The notes beneath the pieces are model-generated. The model was not told where the DNA came from. It was given only the letters and a program-made list of their open reading frames with translations, and ran no database searches. Below are positions 37,701 through 51,339 of a stretch of 64,000 bases of DNA, in pieces. This DNA comes from Gymnorhina tibicen (lineage: Eukaryota; Chordata; Aves; Passeriformes; Artamidae), in NCBI GenBank assembly GCA_013399875.1, contig VXAZ01007995.1:2273486-2337485 (forward strand), written 5' to 3'. Position numbers and translations under genes: made by a program. Within the stretch, counting starts at the first letter, position 1, and every line of letters begins with the position of its first letter.

Positions 37701-40700
37701 GGCCTCTGGAGGAGCAGACAATGTAGAAGGGAAGAGCCAAGAGAAAGCCACATCTCTACGCTGGGAAAACTCAGGCAGAGCTCATGGAAAGTTAATTATA
37801 AAGAATCCACACTAACTTATTTAAATCTATATCTGTTCCTTTAGCCCTAATTAGGTTGTTTGCAGTGCACGATCTTACATATAGAACTATTAAAAATATG
37901 AAGAGTTTTGTAAACCTGTCAAAAGAACAGCCCCTTAGCTTTTAGAATTAGGAAAATGAATCCCTTGGCTTGTGTGCTAGAGTATCAGTGCACTTCTCTG
38001 AGTATTCTGATAGACCACAAGATTGGAGGCTTAATTAGTAGTTAACTCTGTTGATGAAGACTCATTACTAACACCTGAGAACTGGATCCTATTAACAATT
38101 TGTTTCTAGTACCATAAGTTATAGCTACAACTTTTTTCTGTAGTTATTACAGAGCTTCCTCTCCACTTCTCAAAGTAAAGATCCTAATGGATGTAATGAG
38201 TATTTATAGCTTAAACTATAACAGTGCATAACCTCTAGGATCAATGTAATTAAGGGAAACCAATAACAATAGCAAAGTCTCAACGTGTCAGCATTTAACC
38301 AGGAGTTGGTAGGGCCAGTACCCCGCAACACATCTTCAAGGTCAAATTGAATCTTCTTCTGTGCTTGTGGTATGGTGGCCATTGTTTTTACAAGGAGCTG
38401 TAAGGTAAAATGAAAACCATGCTATGGTACTGTGAATGTATTTTTTTGGTAGAAATAACATTATGACTTTCCATACTGCATTTATTGTATTAAAACTGTG
38501 CAAGAGCCTAAGATCTCTGCTGAGGGAAGTCAAAGGTCTATGTAGCTTGCATTCCAAACACAACTTTCTTATAATAATTTATCTTTTTAAGGAAGGCTGG
38601 GACAGTATGGTTTAAATACTTCGGCAACCTTAATTTTGCTCCTAGTTTTTCTTCTGTATGTAATAGCGAGCAGTTTTTTCTTGATATAGTTCTACTGTTA
38701 TTGAATTTAGAGAATATAGGGAATTTTCTACTTGCTGCATCTCACTTTGTGTCCTGGCCTTTTTGTTTCTTTCCATTCTCCAAAGTCTACTTCTTAAGTT
38801 TTGTAATGTATATTTTTCATATTCTGTGCCATTTCTTACTGTGTTTTAGGTCACTGAAGTGCTTGGGATTTCCCCAAGTTTCTCTCTCACTAAAATGAGC
38901 ACACTTCTGGCACGCTGGGATAAATTGCACTTGTGTCATTAATAGTTTTACACTTGGTACCTGCGCTGTCTAACCCTGCAGCTCATTGAGGTTATTGGTC
39001 TTGAAAGTAGGCCTTTGTCTTTATTTTACTCTTCTCTGCCTTTCCCTTCTCAAAAGCTGTCATCTGATCAATGCCTTCTTTCACTGCCCTCTTCCTTTCC
39101 GTAAGTTTTAATCAGATCTCAGACAACTTTCTATGCATAATTTCTCCAAGTCTTGCTGCTCAACAAATCTGTGGTGAGGTTTTTATTAGCTGTTTAACAC
39201 TTGGTATTCCTCCTGCTTATTTCCTACAAGCCTTGCATTAGCATATACATTCATCTCACACCGACTTGTTTTTTTGGCTTGAAATTCCTGGAAAGAAAGT
39301 CATCATCTGAGTGTTCAACTCCTTTCTGGTAGTTCCTAGAATTTCATGTCAATCTGCATGATTACAAAATTGGACAAGGCCAGGCAAAAAGGTTAGATCT
39401 GGAAGTTATTATTTTTTCATGACTAATATACACAATAACTGAAGTAACCTAATTGAGGTGGATAAAAAAGAAATTACATGGTGCTATTTTTTTTAGAGGC
39501 AGGAAAAAATCTTAGTTGCTGATGCCTGTGTAGGCGTTGACTTTTAGAAGTAACTGTTCTAAGTAGCAATGTCATCCCTTCTTCCTCTTGTGTCTTCTAC
39601 AATGGCTTTTTTGTAACAAGATCAAGGGTTAAGTTGAATCAATTATCACCCACTTTTTGTCCTTTCCTTAAATACTTCTTAGTCACTTGCTCTGAAAAGG
39701 AAGTCAAGAGGCAAACAGCTGAATTTATTCCTCGATGCCGTGTAACAATTGAAGGGTAAATCCTTTCCTCGTATTTTAAGCTTTCCCCAGCCCTTTACCA
39801 GAAGAGAGCATTGTGGTTATTCTCTAAGTCATAGTTATTTGAGATGAATAGTGCTCAAATAGGATATAAAAATAACACTCTGCGAGATAACGAGGTAATC
39901 AGAAAAAGTTAATGCAATGCAGTTGAAACAAGTGATCCAAAAAAATTGGACAAAATTGTTTCATGACATGACATGTAACTCATCAGACTGCTAAATATCC
40001 GGGATTTCCTTTAAGCATCTCCAGTATTTACAGAAATAAAATTAATATACTTTTAACTAACACATGAGCATCATTAATATAACACACATCTAGCACAATA
40101 AATTCAGTGGGCCAGTTGCAGGGCAGAATCACAAAGCACCAGGTATTTATTACCTACACAGGTATTTAACACATCTGCTAAGTAAGGTTATCTCAAGTTT
40201 TCAACAAGAAGGTACGATGAGAGATACAACCCAGAAAAAAGCTTTCTTCATAACACTGTCAACATGCACTCCAAATGAACACCAAAATAAATAGTTTCAT
40301 GAAACCTTTCAATTTTTTAATAAGTCAAAATACACTTTTCTGACAGTATAATTGCTTTTCATACTGGGCTTTAAATCTCCACTACTATAAAAGAATAATG
40401 CTACAGTAGATCATTTGTGAAAACTTAATGAAAACTGAGTTAGTGAACCTCGGAGTCAGTAGACCTTGAAATTCACTTTCAAAAACTAATTTGCAGTAAA
40501 TGTATGAGAAACATATTTAGACATGATAAACTTTCAGTCCTCTGTTAGCTAGGTGCAGAAGTTTATCTTGATTAACTATCTTTTCTTTTAATTAATCATT
40601 CATGGAGGTAGCCAAAACATTGTGGGTTACATGTCCACTAGTGACACTTACCCAACAAGAGCAAATTTATCTATTTTTTCTTAGCTTGCATAAATAATGT

Positions 40701-41167
40701 AATATGCCAAATCATGGTATTTCTTCAGCAGCCTTTGATTTCTGTATCTTATTGAATACTGAAGATCCTTCGGGTATCTTGATCATAATTTCTATAAGTG
40801 AAAAAATATAAACTGTGTTGGAAAACAATAACTATTTAAAAGCTCTAAGCAGTAATTTTATGTGGACGTAAATGCTTCACATTGCCATCAATTTGTGTAT
40901 GAAATTGTAACAAACACAGTAGAGAGATCTTTCCCACTTTTGCTTCAACCTTCTGCTTCCTCTGGAGCCCTTGTGTTGGAGGGAAATGAGAAGGGATTTG
41001 CACTGGTTTCCATGGGAGATCCATGATAAAGGATAGCACGTGATTTCAGTACACCAATCTATTATCCCTTAAACAAGAACAGGTTAGCTCAGAAATGTTT
41101 GTGCTCATGAGTTCTGCAGTAATGCACCCTCTTAAATGAGCTTCCTGCCTCTGAATCTGAACAGCAC

Positions 41168-41187
41168 TTTTTTTTTTTAAAAAAAAA
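41168..41187. repeat. T11/A9 palindromic homopolymer pair
   Basis: Eleven Ts are followed directly by nine As, a perfect self-complementary AT tract. It may be a rigid or cruciform-prone spot and is prone to length change. Confidence 0.9.
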
Positions 41188-41301
41188 TCATGAAATGTGC
41201 AATTTCAACTCTTCTTATCTCAATTTTCTAGTGCTCAAGGTGAAATACTCTAGCCTGGAGATGTCTGACTCTCTGACTGGCAACTGGGCACAAGTTTTCT
41301 G

Positions 41302-41357
41302 TGTTTCCTTCTAACTGCTAATTCCTCACTTTGTTTCCTTCTGCTAATTCCTCACTT
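41302..41357. repeat. Small tandem duplication, two copies of about 26-30 bases
   Basis: The unit TGTTTCCTTCT(AACT)GCTAATTCCTCACTT occurs twice in a row; the second copy lacks four internal bases. This is consistent with replication slippage. Confidence 0.85.
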
Positions 41358-44300
41358 CTTTCCAGGACTTGCATCAGCTGCCCCTGCAAATTGCAAAACA
41401 TGGAGTGAAGGTTTTGCTGGTGTCAGAGGGATTTATCTCTGGTTCACTGGGAATGGGTTGCAGATGGGTTATGTGGGGTTTAATATGATAAAGTTCCTGT
41501 TCTTGGAATAAAAATGATGCTTGGAAGATGCCACTGTGATTAGCTACTTATTTCAGCTTTCAAAATCTCTTTCATAGTATATGAGAAAAATTGAAGGTCA
41601 AAAGACCCTGGAACTCCAGGTTTACAGTCCAATAGGTTTCCATGGCAAACTTTCTGTGCATTTACTTTCTCAATAGCTTTTGTAAATCTAGGAGGGTGCA
41701 ATCATTGGATTACCAGAGGAAGAGAAGGAAACACAGATCTGTTAGTTTTGTTACAAGAAAATCAAGTTCTGTTTAGTTTGGCTCACTGATAAACAGAAAT
41801 TATTAGATTTTGTTGTCTGATCCATTGCAAAGCTTTCAGTTCTGATAATAATAAATAATGGTGAAGAGTTACACAGCCATTGCCATCAATAACTCAGCCC
41901 TGCCTAAAGATGAATAATATATATTTAGCCTGATTTTAAAGATGAAGTAAACAAGATGAATGCTTTTCCCATGGTCACAAAGGAAGACAGTATAAAGACG
42001 AAGTTGTTTCTCAGACACATTCCTCATCCGCAAAGTCTTCATTAGTTTCTTGGTTAAAGCTGCAATGTGCTCTAAGGCACTTTGGCATATCCAGGTGCAA
42101 TAGGTGATTTCTTGTTCTGCTGTAACTCCTTGCATCTGTATCAGTTAACTTGAAATCCACTGACAAACTTTTATAATCATCTTCTACTTAATATTTTATA
42201 TTACTTCTCTACTGAGGAATTTCTTTTTGAATGACATCTGGCAGCTCTTCCACTAGTCAGTGCAGTAGCACACTGATCAACGAGAGTCTTGTGTCCCTGT
42301 TTCATTACAGTGCTGGGAGGGTAGTTTGTAGCCCAGTGGTCCATTCCTGTTCCCACTGTGCTCAGTTACAAAATTCCATTGTACTGAGAGGCAGCAAGAC
42401 CTGACCCCAGGCCAAAAAAATATGTGAATATGTTTACCTTTAATGTAAAGTTCCTCCTCCCTATCCCTGCATGCCTTTAAGGAGGTGAATAGAAGCTGGT
42501 TTAGTGAAATTAAGCTGAACCATCCCTGAGTAAAGTGCTTAATATTTACAGCAATAAAGCATTGTGGGTCCAAGTCATTGCTTTGTAATAATAAAAAAAA
42601 AAAAGAGTGCACACAAATGCATTACTTGCCAAATCATCCAAGACTTGAGTGTTCCTTTCTCTTTCTTAATTGGATAGATAATGACTTAATCTGTTTGGTA
42701 TTGTTTCACTTCTATCTATCAGTTGCTTAAAAATACTGAAACAAGGTTATCGCAAAACTCCAGATTTGCCCAGCTTTGTAGTCCAAATGGAAATTATTTA
42801 CTGAGAATGCTTTTCCAATCACTGTTCTTTAATTGCCTCGAGTGGAAATAAATGACACAGATCAGTTGCAGTTTTTGTGAAACTTTTCAGTGTAAGGTAT
42901 GTCATGGTGATAAAGTGGGTATGATTGAGTAGGATGTGTTTTAAAGAACAGGTATCAGCAGGATGCTGTGGTGGCCTCCACTCTCAGGCTGCCATGGAAC
43001 AACTCTCCTGTCAGCCTTTGCCCACTGCTGCTCACAGTTACCAATGTGAACCAAAATTATTCGTCCTATGAACTTCTTTGGGCGAACATTAGAGTTTACT
43101 TATTTTTTTAGTGCTTTATAAAAATATATGTAAAATAGGCGTGCTTTCTTTACCTTTGAGAAGTCTAATAACAGAAGGAGAACTTCTTTCTCATAAGCAA
43201 GAGTTAATTTCATGGAAAGAGAAAAAATGTAGCTAAGTTCCTTATAGAAGACTGATCTATCTAAAAATACTTTTATTTTAAATGCTTCCATATTATAAGC
43301 ATTTCTCAAGTAAAAAAAATAAAAAGGGGGTTTAGTCTGTCATTAATGTACTTTTATCTCCTGATATTGAGACATGATAAATATATGTATCAATCAATGA
43401 AACATCTAGAACCATTTGAATTTCACAAAGTTGAAGGCGTTCCAGTGGCTTTTTATTTCCCATCATTTGCACTTAGGTGGTTGCTGCTGCACTCAGCAGG
43501 AGTCCTGTGTCTCAATCCAAGCAAAGAACCAGGCTTTGACCTCATTGTTCTTGGTTTCTGGAAGCATGTGGAAGAAAGACCTTCGCAGCATGCACAAAAT
43601 AAAACAAATTAAAACCACAATGGGATTAAAGTAATGCCTCTTATTGATTTCACCTATTTAAGTACAGATCCAAAATAAAGAATAGAAAGAGTTTAATTAG
43701 TTGGTCAGCAATCCATCACAGAAAAGACATGGGATTATATGCTTAATCATAGAGATATTTGCTGTCAAGAGTAGGTGTAAACTGCAAAAGGTGAGGTGAA
43801 GAATGAGGGTTTTTTCTATGATGAATATTGGTTGGCACATTCCTTCGTGGCACAGGAGAGGGATAATGCAATATATATTGCTTTTTAATCTTTTCATTTC
43901 TAAAAGAGCAACAATCCTGGCATTTGTACAGCACCATTAAATTGCATTTTCAGAGCTTATCAAACAGTTGAATATGCAAAGCATCATTTTATGGTTACCT
44001 GCTTCTCCTGCTCTCAGGTTTAGAGTTATTGACAAGCCTCCTGACATCCAGGGCATTTTTCCTTGGTTCTTTTACACGTATAATACTGACACATCCTGGA
44101 AATCCTTCCGGACAGCATCAGCCATGACACGCAAAGCTGGCCTTTAGCTGGTTTCTCTTGCTATTTGACCTGGGATTTAAAACCTTTAGACGTGGTGTAT
44201 CTCAGATTTAGAATAAGAGACCAGGGTAGGACTCAGTGTGACTGGCAACAGGGAGGAAAGCAGTTTCCTGAGGAGTAGTGCCTGCACTTGGATCCAAACA

Positions 44301-47300
44301 GTGTCAGTGTGATTTTGGATATAAAAAAACTTTTAGTCCTAACTTAAGCTGTCTGAATCTTCCTTCCAGATCCAGGAGCATAGTTTGCAGGTGTGGAAAT
44401 TAGGCAGCTTGGTTCTTAAAATAAGATGTGTGAATATGGCCTAAGTGCCTTAAAGGCAACTCATTTTTGTTCATCACTGCTAATTGCTAAGTGAATTTCA
44501 AGGTTCTTCATTGTGCTAATTACAGGATAGCACGAAATCCCGGAATGAATCCCTGTGAATTCAGAGAGCAGCGCTGTCACTGTACGCCTCAGTCTTTAAT
44601 TATGATAAAATTACAGTGGGATTGCCTAATTTTGAAAGTTTGGTTTTTAAGGGGGAAGAAATTAGACCCAGTTCCTGTCCCTTATGCAGCAGTAAGGAGA
44701 ACTACTGCTGTGTGCCAGCCTTGTACCAGGCTGACTCACCCTTCAGATGATCAGCTTCATTACAGATGAGGACAGATGAATCCCGTGTGGAGGTGGTGTT
44801 TGGCTCACATAAGAGCTCCACACCTCTGCAAATCTTCTCTCTGTGGCCTACATCCACTGATGTACAGAAATAGATTGGTAACTCTTATTCCAGGCTTAGT
44901 CCTACTGAAGTTGGAAAACACAAAGTATTCAGTTTTCTCTGCTGTAAGAAGCACACACTGAAGAACAGTTTTGGTAAACAACCTGCTTTGCATTAGAATG
45001 GAGGGAATCATAAATTTTGATTGCTGTGGAGAAGACATTTCCAAGAATTCAAAGAAATGGTCTATGGCCATCAGTTCCTGCAGGCACATGTACAAACACA
45101 ATGGACTAAGGTAAATAAAATACTGACCACAGATATTACTGACATTGCAAATTATTTTTTTCCAATTTGTTCAGGGACCTTTTATTTATAGGAAGTCTCA
45201 GATACATTTCTCAGTAAGTCAGTAGCCTGTGGGTCAGTTAAAATTACACCATTAAGTTAATGTGGCAGAGAAAGAATCACTGCAAAAATAAAGTAGATTC
45301 TAACATATTCCATGATAGTAATGAGGCCTGATCTATATTCCGTGTTTCGAGCAGCTGAGTAATAAACCTTGTTGAGACTTTGCTTGATTGATAGATGGCT
45401 TCTATCCAGTGACTCGAGATAAGACAGTAGGGAAAAAGCAGCACAAAAACAAAAGGGAAAAAAATAAAACTGATCTCAGGCTGTTATGGTCTGATGGCTC
45501 AACGTGCTACTGGTGTCTGCCAGCATATTGATTCTTCACATTTGATAGCACTAAACTGGCACTTTTACCAGCTGAAAGGATGGGATCAGGAATGACAGAG
45601 CAGAGGGAATCAGTGCCTAGTTTCTGTAGCTTCAGGGCAAACAAATTGCATGGCAACGATTTACTTTTGATAGGGATAAAGGAACCCAGTGAAGTTGACC
45701 ATTGGTTACTAACCTCGTGTTTTACAGGAAAACCTTTGAATGATTTTCTGCTTGTTGTTGTTACTCAGCTTTACAGAGATATTATAATTCAGAATGAACT
45801 CACAGAGTTCTCTGTGTGAGTGTTATCGGCAAGTTTACCAGACGTGTGTGTTCATGTGGTATTGCTTGGGCAGAGGAAAGTTGTAAATCAGTATTTTTGT
45901 ATATAAACAAAACACAATTGGCAGTATGTTCTACACAAAGTGGTGGCTGTGTTTGAAAGAACAGTAGGACAAAAACGATTAATGGTTTACCAAGTAGACC
46001 TCACATTTAATTTACAGCATGAATTTTGTTCAAATTTCTACAGGATTAATTTGGATTCCATCTCCCTTTGTATAGAAACTCCTCTTCATAGCACTGGGTG
46101 TCCTATGCATGGAGAGAGAACAGAATATCACTGAGATTATCCGCTATGTAAATGGCACATTAGTTTATATTCAGGAGCTGTAGTAGATATGAATGAAACT
46201 CTTGAATCACATTAATTTGTATTGGGGTTTTTTTGTGTGATTTTAATTGGGTGAATGTTGCCTGGAAAATGTGTTTGGATATCTTACACTAGAAACTGTG
46301 CTGTGTTATTTACAAGGGGTCATTCCTGTTCCTGGATTTTAAAAGGAAATATCTTTGTCCTCCAATTATACATCGTGATTAGCATTCACACTAAAGATCT
46401 TTGAATTCTTCCCAACTTTCCCCATGAATAGTCTGGTTTGCTGCTTAGGAATGTATTATACTCTTGGGTGTGTAGTTGAGGAAGATGTAATCAGGTCAGA
46501 GATATATTCACATATCTGAAAAAAAGCCATTCAGACAACATTCCTCAGATGTTGCAAATAGTCAGATTTTACTATAAATGAGCAGTATCTAGCAGTGCGC
46601 AGGGAGTAATGTGGGAAGGCTGTATTTCCTGTGTGTGGGTTAAAGATTTAATCCTTTATGTAAGATGAAAGGCACGGTAGGTTTCTGAAAGGGTATGTGC
46701 ATTCACTGAGCCAGAGAATAATTATAGCATAGTGAGTTATAAAATTGATGTTTCTATGTTCAGTTTCATTGTCTTCTTGTAGCCTGTGTCTTAATGGATT
46801 AATTATCCCTCCATTAGTGTGTTTACTCTGGGAGGTGGAGTAGTACCTGCTTTCATTTATCTGACTTGTTTTTTAACTCTTTTATGAAACTTGCTATTTA
46901 TGAAATAATTTGACTGTGAAATTTCCATTCCCTAGATAAATAAAAGGTGAGAGGAAGAAGGAATAGGTACTTCAGATTTGATTTGTGTTCAGTTTTTATT
47001 GGATCTATTCAGGATTCAGATTTTTGTAGCGTTGCCGATGTGGGTTTTTAAAGGTAAAATTGTAATTTATAACAGGGAAATTATCTATGTAAATGGATTT
47101 ACATTTTGTTATAAACACTAAGTAGCTTGTTTGTCTTGCCACATCCATTCTCTCACTGACTCAGTCACCTAATGTTGCTTGAGACTACCAGGTGCTGGAT
47201 TTTGTGGTGTCAATCTCAGCAATTGTTATCTGATGTTTCAGTCTGTTTCTGCCTTGGAAACATTTGAGGGCTTTGGACCTTGTTGAGATGATTGCTCTCT

Positions 47301-50300
47301 CCCCTTTGTCCGTCCTTCCAGGAGAAATACCATCAGAGTGAGATTGTCAAAACAGCTGCCTGAGTATTGATTCGAGGAATACAGGCAAGGCTTTAAATGA
47401 GCTGTAAGAAGAGCAGATCTAAAAGGCTGGAGCATTGGTCTGCTTATCTGGCAGCACCAGCTCCGCTCCTTTTTCCGTATAAGTATGCTTGATAAAAAGT
47501 TGTAAAGAATTCTAACCTCATTCCAGCTTCTTACAGATTTCTTCCATTTCTTTGTACCTGCTCTTTCTGTTCCTTATTTCTGGCTGCTGGTTATATTTAG
47601 TGTTGGTGTCAAAGCCAGTCTGTGAATCCTACAGCAATGAAAATTTCCTTTCCTACACGGAATGAAATAAAGACTCACAATAAGCTCTTGCTGTACCAGT
47701 TGCTCTAAACCAACTCTAGGTTTTTTGCACACAGTTCTAACACAATGCACTGACAACTTTATTAATATTGACATTAATTTTGCAGATTTCAGTTGCTTGC
47801 TAAGATGAGGGGTTTGATGTGAGACTAGATCATGTAAGGGAAGATTACACAAGGGGAAACATTGATTGCTTTTACAAGCATTCATTTCTGCCAGGAAGTG
47901 AATCTTTGGTACCTGATATACATCAGAAGCAGCATTCCTTGTCCAGTGGATAGAAAATGTCCACAGCATGGTTTACTGTGGGACTGGAAGAGCATAGATG
48001 AGGGATGCCTCTCTCACTTTTCAAAGCACTCTTTGGAGGAGCACACAGGTGAGCTGGACTCCCTCCTGGGACTTCTCCCTTCTTTGCACATCCACCATTT
48101 TGCAGCTACAACCAGTGCACAGTGTGAAGGAGGCTTAAATACTGTATTTGATTTAATTATGTATCATTATACCTCCTTTAAAATAGGCAGGGTGTTGATA
48201 AAGAAAGAAGCATACATTCCATTATTTCTTTAAATAACAAGAATGAACTCTTCAGCACAAGTGAAAGCAGACCATATGCCTTCCCTTTGGGTATCCCTTG
48301 GCACTGAGGTTCTGGCATCACAGTCCTTCGTGTAGAAGCCAGCAAAAGATGTTTAATGGCTTTCAGACTCCGAAATGAGTTCTGCGGCCATGTGTGTCCC
48401 TCTCCAGTTGTCTGAGGAGATGAGCTTGAATTACAGCTCAGCCACTGCTGCCAAGTACTTTCCATTATTCCAGCAGACCAGGTTGCCAAGCAGGATTTAT
48501 GGTCCTTTTAACTCAATATCAGGCGATGGAGCAGCATTGTGTGATACAGGCTGTATACCAGATATTCTTATCAATGGAACAGGACTCTCTAAAATCAGGG
48601 AGATAATCAAGTCTGTAACTCTCACACTGGTAATTGGCACCACTCAGAACACAGTTAAATATAAAAATACAAACTAGGAGTGCAGAAGAAATGACTTTGT
48701 TTTTGCTGTCGATTACATTACTACGCAGGTCACACAAATTGCTTTCACATTAAGATTTTCTAACCTCCTTCCTTGCCCTCTGTCCATGAAGTTTTGAATA
48801 TGCCTGCAGTACAGTAGCTCTTTTGATTGGGTACAATCTTGATAATTACAACTGAATATTATTTTTAATCAGTTGTGATCTGAGATAAAGCTGGCTTTTG
48901 TGTTGCTAATGATGATGAAACTCTGAATATATTAAGTTTTATTTTTCATTCCTATGAACAAAGAGATAGTTATGATATAGAAGTAAACATTTACATTCAG
49001 CTGTAAAAGAACAATTGGGGTTTTTTTTGTGATATTCATAGTTTAAGACTCAGTTTTAGCATGAACCAGAAACCTATCTTTCCAGTTATTTATAGCCAGG
49101 GAAAAAAGAAAAGGCAAATCATTTTAGAGTGGTCTACATATATTTGCAGAAAAGATAAGCTATATAACTGCCTGTGCTGTTGTATCTACTAATTTGAATA
49201 TAATGAGCAAACTCTCACCTCACAAAAATTGGGTCCTGGGGGTTAACATATTAGCTTTTTATCTCCAGCACTATAAAAAATGTCATTGCCATACAGCTAA
49301 TTATATTAAATAGTTACAGATATAAAATACATTGGAATAGTAGTTTAATAAGCAGAAAAAAATAAATGGCATTGCAGCTATAATTTTCTTGATTCTGTTT
49401 TTCCCAAATATTACTGATTTATAAGATATTTTGAACGTCCTTGACAGGGAAAAAAGTAGCAATGCTGACCTTTAGTGTAAGCTCAAAAACAGCAGCTGTG
49501 AGCCACAGGTAAATTAGAACATGGCTTATGTCAGTGTGATTATAGTATCTTTGTATAACCAAATAAAAATAAGAAACAATAAACCAAAGAGCAACATTTG
49601 TTCTTTACTGTTCACCATGAAGTATTCAAGTATTGAAGCAAATGATTCTTGTGTGATAAATAACTGCTGGTGGATTTTACTGGGCGTTGGACTTGGCTTC
49701 AAAAAACAGTTTATGCAGTGAATCCTTTAAAAATCTATTTCTTTCCCTGTGTCTGTGCTAGACACAGGCTTCAATATCCTTTATGCTATATAGGAATCTT
49801 CTCAGATTCCAAAAAATCCCTTTAATGGCATATCTGGTGCTCACTATCATGAATACATGTATGTTTTTCCTCTTCTATTTCATCTTATTGCTTGAGAAAA
49901 AAGGCATTGCATTTATGTTATGAGGCAATGTAATTAATGGCTAAATTAGTGGTAATCAGGGGACACCAACCAAAGCTAAATTTGTATTGATGTTTACAGT
50001 TTCCATGAGATTTCTGGATGACTAAAGAAACCAATTATTATGCTGATATAATGAGACCAGATATTCTTATGTTATTCTACCCTCTCAGACTGTGCTGAGA
50101 GAAGCCATCTCAAGTTCTGAAAAAAAAATCCACAGAAAATACACTCCCAACTGTACTAAACTCTTAGATAAATAAAACATGACTTGAGCAAACCTATACT
50201 GGAAGCTCAACTGCTTTCTCACAGCGGTGTCAGTTTTCATCGTGTGTTCATGGTAACTCCACTTTCAAATCTGTTCCTTTGGTCAGCTTTAGCTGGGTTT

Positions 50301-51256
50301 AAACTTAAAGAAACCTAAAATAACCTGCAAAGAAACACTATTTCTTCTTCACTTTATTAGGAAGGGTCCCAGAGCTGCTGCTTTTTCTCTGCACGAGTGG
50401 TGAGTTGCATCTCTAAGGTTCCATTAGATGTTTGCCACCATGGCTGTGGGGAGTGAATGCCTCACACATTTTCTGTGCAGTGTTGTTTTTTGTCCTAAAT
50501 TGTATCCATTTGACTTATTTGCTGGTATTTTTATTTGAAGCAATAGGAAAAATGAGGTTCTGGTAATGTACACTGGGGCTGAAAAAGTTTTCAGTGAGGA
50601 AGTCTTTTGGGGATTTTCCTGTTTGGAAGAATTAGGATTTATTCCTCTGTGGCAGCACTCAGAACTTTTCTCAGTTCCATGGAGCCATTTTGGTCTTTTA
50701 TGTCCACTTCAATTTCCCTTCCAGAGAAGTTTTATTGGTTAAAGGATGTCATATTAAAGGTGATCAGGTGGAGGTTATATGACCTACCTGTAGATTTTGG
50801 AAAGTGATATGATTTTCTGCCTGGTGGTTTTCTTCTTTTTCCTCCTCTGCCTTCCTGGTGAGTGGAGGACAGGCATTGAATTTTGGGCACTGCGGGGGAT
50901 GGGATCATGTTCATCCTGGTGCCCATTCACTGGTAGAGATCCTGTGTGAACAGATTCCCATCCCCACCATGGGCATGTCTGTGGGAAGACCTGGGCCTAT
51001 GGAGATCTCTGGCTTTGTGCACACTATTCATTGTGCTCTTTTGACTCAAGGGCTGCTTTGGTTTGTGCAATTTTACAAGCTACTGAAGCAGGACCTATTG
51101 ATATTTAAAAAATAATTAAAGCAGTCAGAGTATTGAGTATTAAAATGCTGCCTTTATGCAGTATCTACTTTTCATATTACAGCATAAGATTTTCACTCTA
51201 CTTTTGCTATTATGAATCCATTACATGTAAATGAATGAATACTATTGTTAATAACC

Positions 51257-51318
51257 ATTTACAGCATACAGTGTTAAAGCTCCAAAGGAGCTATTAGAGT
51301 TTACTGTATGCTGTGAAT
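51257..51318. repeat. 62-base imperfect foldback (hairpin)
   Basis: The left arm ATTTACAGCATACAGT (51,257-51,272) pairs with ACTGTATGCTGTGAAT (51,303-51,318) over 16 positions with one G-T wobble. An inner stem GCTCC/GGAGC (51,279-51,283 with 51,287-51,291) closes on an AAA loop, and an asymmetric internal loop separates the stems. Flanking ATTGTT (51,244) and AACAAT (51,329) could extend the pairing. It could be a decayed palindromic element or a small-RNA precursor-like hairpin. The 3-base loop and large internal loop argue against a typical microRNA. I recognise no known family. Confidence 0.6.
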
Positions 51319-51339
51319 ATATATGAAGAACAATACACA

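Larger units (their letters stand above)
31701..51240. other. Intron stretch, mostly featureless
   Basis: This is nearly 20 kb of AT-rich intron. I found a small tandem duplication (41,302-41,357), a T11/A9 tract (41,168-41,187) and an A-run near 42,591-42,604. Numerous 60-130 codon frames occur on both strands, as expected by chance in this much sequence. I could not assign any gene, RNA or transposon. Confidence 0.55.
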
